From: JADJDM01 sp044352985
GTDB taxonomy: Bacteria > Bacteroidota > Bacteroidia > B-17B0 > Aurantibacillaceae
DNA length: 64,000 bases
NCBI GenBank assembly: GCA_044352985.1
Contig: JBILCU010000006.1
Coordinates: forward strand, 161,078 to 225,077
Direction of reading: 5' to 3'
Shown: positions 1 to 7,584 of the stretch, one piece after another
How positions within the stretch are numbered: position 1 is the stretch's first letter
Layout of the letters: every line of letters begins with the position of its first letter
Notes under the pieces: generated by a model
What the model was told of the DNA's origin: nothing
Seen by the model: only the letters and a program-made list of their open reading frames with translations
Database searches by the model: none
Program-made: the position numbers and the translations under genes

Positions 1-1646
1 TTGCGAAGAAAGATGATTTTATCGGCATGTTTTATACTGCTAATACGATGGCTAATATGTATCGATAGTTGACGTGAAGTTCTCTTTTTAAGATTTGCAA
101 CGATCTGATCTTCAGTTTCCGGATCAACTGCACTTAAGCAGTCATCAAAAATAAGCAACTCCGGATTTCCAATTATTGCTCTCGCAATTGATACGCGCTG
201 CTTTTGTCCGCCGGATAAGGTAACACCTCTCTCGCCAACAATAGTATCATAACCGTTCTCAAAATGAATGATATTATCATGCACAGCAGCATCTTTAGCA
301 GCTTGTATTATTTCTTGTTCATCAATATTATGATTTAACAAGCCAAAGGAAATGTTATTTTTGATGCTGTCCGAAAACAAGAAAGTCTCCTGAGGCACAT
401 AACCCATTTTAGCCCTTAAATCGTGAAGATTAATTTTTTCTAAAGGAATACCGTTAATTTTTATAGAGCCTTTAGATGGAGTATAAAAACCAGCTAACAA
501 TTGCGCTATGGTTGATTTTCCTGAGCCTGTATGGCCAATAATAGCAACACTTTTATTTTCTTTAATGCAAAAGGAAACTTCCTGTAATGCTTTTATTCCA
601 GTTTCAGGATAAACAAATTCCACACGATCGAATTCAATACTATTGATTTGCGAAATACTCAATCCTTCGTTAGTATTTCGTTCAGGTTTAGTTTCTAAAA
701 AATCATTAATGCGTTTTTGAGATGCAGCAGCGCGCTGTATTAAAGAAGATGTCCAGCCTAAAGAGGCAAATGGCCAAGTTAGTTTGTAAACAATAAATAT
801 TGCAGCAGTAATGGTGCCTGCAGGAATTATATCGTTAATATAAAGTTTGCCTCCCACATAGATAACAGAAATTAAACTTAAGCCAATCATAAAAGTAATT
901 ACAGGATGAAACATTGCTTCTGTGCGCGCAAGAGATAAAGCTGCATTCCGATATTCAAGAGCCTGCATTGAAAATAACTTTGTAAAAAAGCTTTCTTTAT
1001 TATATGATTTTATAACGCGAATTCCTGAAAAAGATTCTTGTGCGTTAGATGTTAATGCAGATAAGTGTTCTTGGTTGACTGTACTTTTTTTATTAATTAA
1101 TCGGCTAACCCTGAAAATAATAATGGATAAAATAGGTAATGGCAAAAAAACAAATAAAGTAAGTAAGCTGTTTTTATTGTACATGTAAATTAAGCCTGTT
1201 GAAATGGTAAAAAAAGTATCAATTAAATACATCACCGCAGGGCCAATATACATTCGTACTTTCGACACATCTTCGCTGATTCTATTCATTAAATCACCGG
1301 TATTGTTTCGTTTATAAAAAGCTAAGTCTAATACCTGATAATGAGCGTATATTTCATTTTTTAAATCAGCTTCAATATATCGAGATAAAACAATTAAAAA
1401 TTGTCGTTTTAAAAACATAAAAATTCCTGAGCCAACAGCAAGTAAAACCATTAATACAGATAACGAAACAAAATCTTGATCACTTTTTTTGCCTGAAACA
1501 AATGATTCAAAATGATTGGTTGCTCGTTCAATTACTTCACCCTGACTCATCATCAGTACATTTGAAATAGCAACAAATAAAAACCCTAACAATAAACGAT
1601 ACTTATATTTAATAAAAAATTTGTTGAGGTACTTTAGAGATTTCAT
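1..1646 (-). CDS. ABC exporter, fused membrane and ATPase domains (3' end cut by window edge)
   Basis: Half-transporter of the MsbA/MdlA type: an inner-membrane ATP-driven exporter of lipid or drug-like substrates. About 548 residues are visible. Residues ~15-300 are a six-helix membrane domain and ~330 onward an ATPase domain. Walker A (GHTGSGKST, ~372), Q-loop (YVPQETFLF), signature (LSGGQKQR, ~478), Walker B (LLIFDD, ~500) and H-loop histidine (~533) are all read. The residue after the Walker B aspartate is Asp (FDDCLSAVD) instead of the usual catalytic Glu, as in one half of heterodimeric exporters such as MdlAB, so a partner subunit is plausible. ATG at 1644-1646; the last few dozen residues lie outside the window. 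It follows the GSCFA gene by ~60 nt on the same strand. Substrate unknown. Confidence 0.9.
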   Translation of the reverse strand, partial: MKSLKYLNKFFIKYKYRLLLGFLFVAISNVLMMSQGEVIERATNHFESFVSGKKSDQDFVSLSVLMVLLAVGSGIFMFLKRQFLIVLSRYIEADLKNEIYAHYQVLDLAFYKRNNTGDLMNRISEDVSKVRMYIGPAVMYLIDTFFTISTGLIYMYNKNSLLTLFVFLPLPILSIIIFRVSRLINKKSTVNQEHLSALTSNAQESFSGIRVIKSYNKESFFTKLFSMQALEYRNAALSLARTEAMFHPVITFMIGLSLISVIYVGGKLYINDIIPAGTITAAIFIVYKLTWPFASLGWTSSLIQRAAASQKRINDFLETKPERNTNEGLSISQINSIEFDRVEFVYPETGIKALQEVSFCIKENKSVAIIGHTGSGKSTIAQLLAGFYTPSKGSIKINGIPLEKINLHDLRAKMGYVPQETFLFSDSIKNNISFGLLNHNIDEQEIIQAAKDAAVHDNIIHFENGYDTIVGERGVTLSGGQKQRVSIARAIIGNPELLIFDDCLSAVDPETEDQIVANLKKRTSRQLSIHISHRISSIKHADKIIFLR

Positions 1647-1704
1647 GCTTTACAAAAATAGAATAAGAAATTGATTTGGTGTAATTAAGAATAATATATA
1701 TAAA

Positions 1705-2646
1705 TCAATCATGATCTATTTTTAATATTGGATATTTTTTCTGAATAGCGTTTTTACGAAAAGTTATTTGATCAAGATGCTGCTTTTGTTGATCAGGGTT
1801 TAAAACACGATGGTTTTTAAATTTCAAAAACTCTTCTATGTCTTTTAGGTATTCAAGGGTGTTGTTGTCCATCCATGAACTTAAACGTTCCCAAACATAA
1901 TTAATAGCCATTTCATTAGGATGAGCAAAATCGTTTTTAAAAAAACGATAATCACGCAATTCATCAATTACCATTTCATAAGCAGGAAAATAAAAACAGT
2001 TAGAACAACTTGAAATGATTTCATGTACTGATTGAATTAAAATGGCTTTACTTAAATTATTTTCAATTATTCCATCACGAATATATTTTACGGGACTAAC
2101 AGTAAAAATAATTTGTAGATCAGGATTGTGGCTCTGTAATTTTTTAACTAATAAATTATATTCATTTACAATGTCTTCTTTTTTTAAAAGAACTTTTTCA
2201 AATTGTTTTGCGGGTAATTTATGGCAATTACTTACAGCAGTTTTATGATGCAAATAAACAAACGCAGACCCAAATGTTATGAATAATAGGTTTGCGTTTA
2301 ATAATTCGTCGGATGCAAGCTTAGTACTTTCATTAATTTTTTGCAGCAATTCTTCTTTAGTATTTGATGAAAACTCACTATGAAATTGAAAAGAATGCCA
2401 CTGTTCATTATGAAAAAAAACATCCGCTTCTAGATGAGTTTTTTTTTGAATTAAATGATTCAGTTGTGTTGAAATACTTTTGGGATTATAAACAATTCCG
2501 TTTGGGTTGGAAAAAACATAAAAATAATTTTTTATAAAAATTTCCGCAATGTTTTCGGCAAAACAAGAACCAATAAAAAATAATTTATCTTGATTATTTA
2601 TTTTTCGTTGAAGCGAAGGAAAATCGAATTCCAATTTAAAGTTCAT
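1705..2646 (-). CDS. GSCFA domain protein
   Basis: 313-residue protein of the GSCFA family, an SGNH-hydrolase-like group common in Bacteroidota. The family motif GSCFAENI is at residues 26-33, and a late AHPN motif (FAHPNEMA) probably supplies the histidine of the hydrolase fold. No signal peptide or membrane span is seen, so it should be cytoplasmic. It lies 11 nt after tsaE and is probably co-transcribed with the EVE gene and tsaE. The reaction and substrate are not known; family membership is the only firm statement. Confidence 0.88.
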   Translation of the reverse strand: MNFKLEFDFPSLQRKINNQDKLFFIGSCFAENIAEIFIKNYFYVFSNPNGIVYNPKSISTQLNHLIQKKTHLEADVFFHNEQWHSFQFHSEFSSNTKEELLQKINESTKLASDELLNANLLFITFGSAFVYLHHKTAVSNCHKLPAKQFEKVLLKKEDIVNEYNLLVKKLQSHNPDLQIIFTVSPVKYIRDGIIENNLSKAILIQSVHEIISSCSNCFYFPAYEMVIDELRDYRFFKNDFAHPNEMAINYVWERLSSWMDNNTLEYLKDIEEFLKFKNHRVLNPDQQKQHLDQITFRKNAIQKKYPILKIDHD

Positions 2647-2657
2647 GATGTTAAAAA

Positions 2658-3080
2658 TTATTCGTTTATGCTTGCTTCAATTATCCGTTTCCCATCACGA
2701 ACATCTATTTTTACAAAAACACTCTTCTCAGGATATAGAGGACTGGCAATTTCAGGCCATTCAATAAAACAATAGTTTCCACTATTTAAATATTCTTCCA
2801 TACCAAAATCTAAACATTCGTTAATGTTTTTTAAACGATATAAATCGAAATGATAAATACATTCTATACCACATTTATATTCATTTACAATTGAATAAGT
2901 TGGACTGCTTAAGCTGGAGGTAACACCAAGATGTTTTGCCAATTCTTTTATAAATGTAGTTTTACCAGCACCCATTTCAGCCTGAAATAAAAAAATACGA
3001 GAAGTAGAGAAAGCCTCAAGTAAATCACTTGCGGTTTTTTTTAATTCGTTTATTTCTGTAATTGTAAATTGAATCGTCAT
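2658..3080 (-). CDS. tsaE: tRNA threonylcarbamoyladenosine biosynthesis ATPase TsaE
   Basis: P-loop ATPase that works with TsaB and TsaD to make the t6A modification at position 37 of ANN-decoding tRNAs. The 140-residue length fits the family. Walker A is EMGAGKTT at ~35-42; SPTYSIVNEY, HFDLYRL and the C-terminal FIEWPE motif follow in the standard order. It starts 2 nt after the EVE-domain gene stop and is followed 11 nt later by the GSCFA gene, indicating an operon. Confidence 0.95.
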   Translation of the reverse strand: MTIQFTITEINELKKTASDLLEAFSTSRIFLFQAEMGAGKTTFIKELAKHLGVTSSLSSPTYSIVNEYKCGIECIYHFDLYRLKNINECLDFGMEEYLNSGNYCFIEWPEIASPLYPEKSVFVKIDVRDGKRIIEASINE

Positions 3081-3082
3081 GA

Positions 3083-3490
3083 TTACATGCCGCCAAGTAA
3101 TAAAATTTTATCAAATTCTTCAGCGGTAACCGAACTAACAGAAAGGCGAGATTGTTTCACTAATTGCATGTTTTTTAATAATTCATCTTTTTTAATTTCA
3201 GCTAAAAAAACTGGGTTTTTTAAGCTTTTAAAAGCAGAAAAATCAACTGCTACCCATGCCGTTTCATCAGTTGTCGGATCTTGATAGTGTTCTTTCTTCA
3301 CTTTTGCAATACCAACTACACAAAGTCCTTCGTTGCTATGATAAAAGAGAGCAAGATCTCCTTTTTTCATGGCCTTTAAGTTATTTCGGGCAGTGTAGTT
3401 GCGTACTCCATCCCAAAAAGTAGATTTATCTTTTAAAAACTGATCCCAACTGTATTTAAAAGGTTCTGATTTAATTAGCCAATAATTCAT
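3083..3490 (-). CDS. EVE domain protein
   Basis: 135-residue stand-alone EVE domain (PUA-like fold). Typical N-terminus (NYWLIKSEP), the WDGVRNYTARNNL segment and the DLALFYHSN strand are seen. EVE proteins are thought to bind modified bases in RNA or DNA; the ligand here is unknown. First gene of the minus-strand run ahead of tsaE, divergent from ybaB with ~100 nt between the starts. Pairing with a tRNA-modification gene would suit an RNA-related role, but that is inference. Confidence 0.9.
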   Translation of the reverse strand: MNYWLIKSEPFKYSWDQFLKDKSTFWDGVRNYTARNNLKAMKKGDLALFYHSNEGLCVVGIAKVKKEHYQDPTTDETAWVAVDFSAFKSLKNPVFLAEIKKDELLKNMQLVKQSRLSVSSVTAEEFDKILLLGGM

Positions 3491-3565
3491 TGCTATTGAA
3501 AAAATGATTTCTATGTAAAATTAACAGAATATCAATTAATGAAAACAATGTTTGATAGTTAATTG

Positions 3566-3573
3566 TATTTTTG
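3566..3573 (+). promoter_or_regulatory. -7 element for ybaB
   Basis: TATTTTTG matches the Bacteroidota -7 consensus TAnnTTTG and ends 16 nt before the ybaB ATG. No good TTG lies at the usual upstream spacing (nearest TTTG is 11 nt away), so the assignment is tentative. Confidence 0.4.
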
Positions 3574-3589
3574 CTTTAAAATTTAAGTT

Positions 3590-3901
3590 ATGTTCGGAAA
3601 ATTAGGCGATATGATGGGCAAATTAAAAGAGGCCAAACAAAAAATGGATGAAACCAAAGCTAAACTAGAAACGATTGAAACCAACGTGGATTGTTTAAGT
3701 GGTGAAATAAAAATTAAAATAAATGGTAACCGAGTAATTAAATCCATTGAGTTAAGCGAACGTATAAAAAATTTACCAAAAAACGAACTAGAAGCAACGC
3801 TTACAGAAGCACTTAATAAAGCCATTAGCGAAGCAAATGAAATCAATGAAGGAGAAATGAAAAAGATAGCCATGGGCATGATACCTGGCGGACTTTTTTG
3901 A
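3590..3901 (+). CDS. ybaB: YbaB/EbfC-family nucleoid-associated protein
   Basis: 103-residue small DNA-binding protein. The N-terminus MFGKLGDMMGKLKEAKQKM is typical, followed by a charged helix and the strand-rich middle (GEIKIKINGNRVIKSIEL) of the YbaB dimer fold. In other bacteria YbaB binds DNA as a dimer and is linked to nucleoid organisation. Here it stands alone in front of a TonB-dependent receptor gene instead of the dnaX-recR context known from Proteobacteria. Confidence 0.9.
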   Translation: MFGKLGDMMGKLKEAKQKMDETKAKLETIETNVDCLSGEIKIKINGNRVIKSIELSERIKNLPKNELEATLTEALNKAISEANEINEGEMKKIAMGMIPGGLF

Positions 3902-3939
3902 TAATCCACAATAATTTTTTTAAGTTGCAGAATAATTAC

Positions 3940-6342
3940 ATGCTTATGAGGATTATTCTACTTTCCATTGCAATTTTTATTCTTCCACTTTTTTGTATTT
4001 CTCAGATTAATTCCACACTTAAAGGAATTGTTATAGATAAACAAACCAATGAAGCACTTCCGGGAGCAACAATAACATACGCCGAAGGAAAAGGTGTTTT
4101 ATCTGGGCTGGACGGTGACTTTTTAATTTCATTGCCCGATGGAAATTATTTGATTAAAGCAAACTTAGTCGGTTATAAATCTTTTGAGCAAAAAATTGAT
4201 TTGCAATCAGGAGATACATTAACCGTAAACATCAGTCTAGAATCTGTAAACCAATTATTAACCGAAGTGGTTGTGAGTGCAGGTAAGTTCGAGCAAAAAC
4301 TCTCTGATGTTACTGTTTCTATGGAAGTGATTAAACCCGCATTGATTCAAAATAAAAATGCGGTTGCATTGGATCAAATCATGAATCAGATTCCAAGTGT
4401 AAATATTGCCGATTCGCAAGTAAGCATTCGTTCCGGTAGTGGCTTTAGTTACGGTGCAGGTAGTAGAGTGCTGATGATGGTAGACGAAATGCCTATGATT
4501 AGTGCAGATGCCGCCGATATCAAATGGAATTTTATTCCTATAGAAAATATTGAGCAGGTTGAAGTCATTAAAGGAGCGTCTTCTGCATTGTTTGGATCAT
4601 CAGCTTTGAATGGAGTCATTAATTTCAGAACAGCTTATCCAAAAAATGAACCTCAAACATCCATCACTACGTATTATGGTGTTTACGATCATCCCGGTAG
4701 AAAAGAAATTGACTGGTATGCTAATCAAAAAAATCCGGAACAAAAAGGAACTAACTTTTTTCACTCACAAAAAATCGGACAATTGGATGTTGTAATTGGC
4801 GGACAATTACTAAAAAATGATGGATTCCGTTATTTAGAAAGTGAAACCCGCGGAAGAGCTAATGCAAATCTTCGTTATAATTTTAAAAACAAATTAAGTG
4901 GCTTATCAGTTGGTTTAAACACCAATTATATGTCAACAACAGGAGGTTTGTTTTTTTTATGGGCAGGTGCTGATTCTGCCTACATTCCCTCTTATTCAGC
5001 AACATCCGCTACTTCACGAACTATACAATTATACGATAATCGTCGTTTAAGTGTTGACCCGTTCATCATCTACAATACAGAAAAAACCGGAAGAATTTCT
5101 TGGAGAACACGATATTTTAATACTACTAATACCAACGACAAAAACCAGGAGTCTACCGCCAATTTATATTACTCCGATTTACAATGGCAGAAACGATTTA
5201 AAAAACAATTTACATTCACCGTTGGTTATGTAGAAATGCATCAGCAGGTGGTTTCTGATTCTTTATACGGAAGGAGAAACGGTGTAAACTACGCAGGGTA
5301 TATGCAATTTGATAAAAAGCATAAAAAGTTTACATTTTCACTTGGCTTACGTGGTGAATATTTTAGAATAGATACTTCTAAAACAAAAGGATCTTTACTA
5401 AATGGTAAAATCAACAATCTTCCGTTTCAACCGGTAACTCGTATTGGTATCAATTATCAGTTATTTGAATACACTTTTATTCGGTCTTCGTTTGGACAAG
5501 GCTATCGTTTTCCTTCCATTGCAGAAAAATACATTGCAACTAACGTAAGTTCTTTAAAATTGTATCCTAACAATCAGTTGCAACCCGAAAATGGCTGGAG
5601 CGCTGAAATAGGAATTAAACAAGGATTTAAAATAGGCGAATTTAAAGGCATGTTTGATGCAGCTTATTATTGGACAGAGTACCGCAACATGATGGATTTT
5701 GTGTACACCTTACCAATAGATAAAGATAGTTTATACAATGGCTATTATGATATACAAACCTTAGTTGGAAGAAGCGGATTTCAATCACAAAACATAGGCA
5801 AGGCAAAAATTACCGGTTGGGATTTTTCTGTTAATGGTACAGGTAAAATCGGAAAAGTAAACATTACCTTATTGTGTGGGTACACTTACTCAAATCCCAT
5901 TGATCCTGATTTTAATCCTGCAACAGATACCACTGGATCTTTCCGTGGAAGTAATTTATTGAAATATCGTAATCAGCACATGTTTAAAAACGATATACAA
6001 TTTGATTATAAAAATTTCTCTATCGGCTTTAGTTCTCGTTTCACCAGCTTTATGGAAAATATTGATTTACGATTTGAAGAACCTTTGATCTACGAATTAT
6101 TAAATCCTAATACATCATTCTATTATAATCCTAATTTCTATGTATTGCCAGGTTTGAAAGATTATAGGGCAAAACATAAACTCGATGCCTGGCAACATGA
6201 TTTCAGAAGTTCATATAAATTCTCTGATCATCTAAAATTATCTTTTATTGTAAGCAACTTTTTTAATCAAGAATACATGTCGAGACCTGGTTATGTAGAG
6301 GCACCACGCATGTTTACTACTCAAGTTGTAATTAAATTTTAA
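3940..6342 (+). CDS. TonB-dependent outer-membrane receptor with carboxypeptidase-like N-domain
   Basis: Outer-membrane active transporter driven by TonB. A signal peptide (MRIILLSIAIFILPLFCISQ) is followed by a CarboxypepD_reg-like domain (LKGIVIDKQTNEALPGATI), then the plug (VALDQIMNQIPSVNI through ASSALFGSSALNGVINF) and a long beta-barrel ending in an aromatic residue (VVIKF). About 800 residues. An in-frame TTG overlaps the ybaB stop, but the ATGs at 3940 and 3946 put the signal peptide at the N-terminus and are preferred. No SusD partner follows, so glycan uptake is not implied; the substrate cannot be told from sequence. Confidence 0.92.
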   Translation: MLMRIILLSIAIFILPLFCISQINSTLKGIVIDKQTNEALPGATITYAEGKGVLSGLDGDFLISLPDGNYLIKANLVGYKSFEQKIDLQSGDTLTVNISLESVNQLLTEVVVSAGKFEQKLSDVTVSMEVIKPALIQNKNAVALDQIMNQIPSVNIADSQVSIRSGSGFSYGAGSRVLMMVDEMPMISADAADIKWNFIPIENIEQVEVIKGASSALFGSSALNGVINFRTAYPKNEPQTSITTYYGVYDHPGRKEIDWYANQKNPEQKGTNFFHSQKIGQLDVVIGGQLLKNDGFRYLESETRGRANANLRYNFKNKLSGLSVGLNTNYMSTTGGLFFLWAGADSAYIPSYSATSATSRTIQLYDNRRLSVDPFIIYNTEKTGRISWRTRYFNTTNTNDKNQESTANLYYSDLQWQKRFKKQFTFTVGYVEMHQQVVSDSLYGRRNGVNYAGYMQFDKKHKKFTFSLGLRGEYFRIDTSKTKGSLLNGKINNLPFQPVTRIGINYQLFEYTFIRSSFGQGYRFPSIAEKYIATNVSSLKLYPNNQLQPENGWSAEIGIKQGFKIGEFKGMFDAAYYWTEYRNMMDFVYTLPIDKDSLYNGYYDIQTLVGRSGFQSQNIGKAKITGWDFSVNGTGKIGKVNITLLCGYTYSNPIDPDFNPATDTTGSFRGSNLLKYRNQHMFKNDIQFDYKNFSIGFSSRFTSFMENIDLRFEEPLIYELLNPNTSFYYNPNFYVLPGLKDYRAKHKLDAWQHDFRSSYKFSDHLKLSFIVSNFFNQEYMSRPGYVEAPRMFTTQVVIKF

Positions 6343-6417
6343 TCGCCATTTTTAATTCATAAATCAAATTGATATACATCATTTCAATTTAGTTAGGCTA
6401 TAATTAGTTTCGCCTTT

Positions 6418-7170
6418 ATGGAAAATTATTTTAAAGGTAAAACAGCATTAATTACTGGTGGTTCATCAGGAATTGGAGAAGCAACAGCTAAGGCATTAGC
6501 AAATATTGGAAGTAATCTAATTGTTTTAGATACGCATGAAAATCAAAATCTTATGCAGTACCTTAATAGGTGTGGCATCAACGCAAAGTATTATCAATGT
6601 AATGTTTCTAAAGAAAAAGAGGTACAAAATGCGTTTAAGCATATAACCACTGATTTTGAAACAATACATTTTGCATTTAATAATGCAGGAATTGAAGGTC
6701 ATTCAGCAAAGATTGAGGATAGTAAAGAAGAAGATTGGGATTCTGTATTGGGTACTAATTTAAAAGGAATCTGGTTATGCTTAAAACATGAAATTACTTT
6801 AATGAAAAATATAATAGGAGCATCAATTGTAAATTGTTCCTCTGTAGCCGGTTTAAAAGGATTTGATTCATCATCAGTTTATGTGGCAAGCAAACACGGT
6901 GTTATTGGATTAACTAAAACAGTTGCAATTGAAACAGCTAAAAACGGAATTAGAGTTAATGCTGTTTGTCCAGGGGTGATTGAAACACCAATGATTGACC
7001 GATTAATAAACTCAGATAAATCAATTAGAAGTAATTATGAAAACATGAGTTTACTTAAACGATTAGGAAAACCCGATGAAATTGCTGATGCTGTATTGTT
7101 CTTGCTTTCAAATAAATCTTCATTTATAACAGGCACAACATTAGTTGTTGATGGTGGATTGATAAATTAA
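6418..7170 (+). CDS. Short-chain dehydrogenase/reductase
   Basis: Classical SDR oxidoreductase, 250 residues. TGGSSGIG cofactor motif at 13-20, NNAG at 88-91, and the catalytic set Asn114, Ser142, Tyr155 and Lys159 (YVASK). Asp38 at the end of the second strand favours NAD(H) over NADP(H). The C-terminus (ITGTTLVVDGGLIN) is standard. A TAnnTTTG-like TAGTTTCG sits at 6405-6412, directly before the ATG. Monocistronic by position; the substrate is unknown and FabG-like annotation would be over-interpretation. Confidence 0.9.
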   Translation: MENYFKGKTALITGGSSGIGEATAKALANIGSNLIVLDTHENQNLMQYLNRCGINAKYYQCNVSKEKEVQNAFKHITTDFETIHFAFNNAGIEGHSAKIEDSKEEDWDSVLGTNLKGIWLCLKHEITLMKNIIGASIVNCSSVAGLKGFDSSSVYVASKHGVIGLTKTVAIETAKNGIRVNAVCPGVIETPMIDRLINSDKSIRSNYENMSLLKRLGKPDEIADAVLFLLSNKSSFITGTTLVVDGGLIN

Positions 7171-7324
7171 GAAATAGTTTAATTTTATTCTAATTTTTGA
7201 TATAAACTATTACATTGAGTGAAGTTGAAATAGTCAGTTCTCGAATATACTAAAGTGAACATAGCAATTTTTACAATAAAATTTAAATAGGCACTAAATT
7301 TTATTTAAGGTCAATTTAAATGAA

Positions 7325-7354
7325 TTGCGAACTAATTTGTTTTTATTACATTCG
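7325..7354 (+). promoter_or_regulatory. Promoter for the cold-shock-like gene
   Basis: TTG at 7325-7327, a 19-nt spacer and TACATTCG at 7347-7354 fit the Bacteroidota consensus TTG-N17-23-TAnnTTTG with one change. It ends 20 nt before the ATG at 7375. The 7171-7324 stretch upstream is AT-rich and holds nothing else I can name. Confidence 0.6.
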
Positions 7355-7374
7355 TCTACCTAAATTGTTGTATT

Positions 7375-7569
7375 ATGTTCACCGGCACTGTAAAATTCTT
7401 CAACGTTAAAAACAAATTTGGATTTGTTAAATGTAATGAAGACGGTAAAGAATATTATGTACATGTTAAAAATGTTGAAGGAGAACAGCTTAATCAAAAC
7501 GATTATGTACAATTTGAGTTAAAAGACACTAAACGTGGCCCTGAAGCAGTTCAAGTAAAAAAAGTATAA
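7375..7569 (+). CDS. Small divergent cold-shock-domain protein
   Basis: 64-residue single cold-shock domain (OB fold) expected to bind single-stranded nucleic acid. TGTVKFFNVKNKFGFVK gives strand 1 and an RNP1-like motif (KFGFVK instead of KGFGFI), and YYVHVKNV replaces the usual VFVHFSAI of RNP2. The C-terminal GPEAVQVKKV is typical. The changed RNP motifs suggest altered or weaker RNA binding than CspA. It has its own promoter and is followed 15 nt later by the transporter gene, which may be co-transcribed. Confidence 0.85.
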   Translation: MFTGTVKFFNVKNKFGFVKCNEDGKEYYVHVKNVEGEQLNQNDYVQFELKDTKRGPEAVQVKKV

Positions 7570-7584
7570 TTACTTTTACTGCCG

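Noticed and set aside
922..1188. 88-residue plus-strand frame
   Set aside because: It lies fully inside the ABC exporter gene on the other strand, which has all ATPase motifs; this frame has no domain.
3583..3909. 108-residue minus-strand frame over ybaB
   Set aside because: Antisense image of ybaB; the plus-strand product is a clear YbaB family member.
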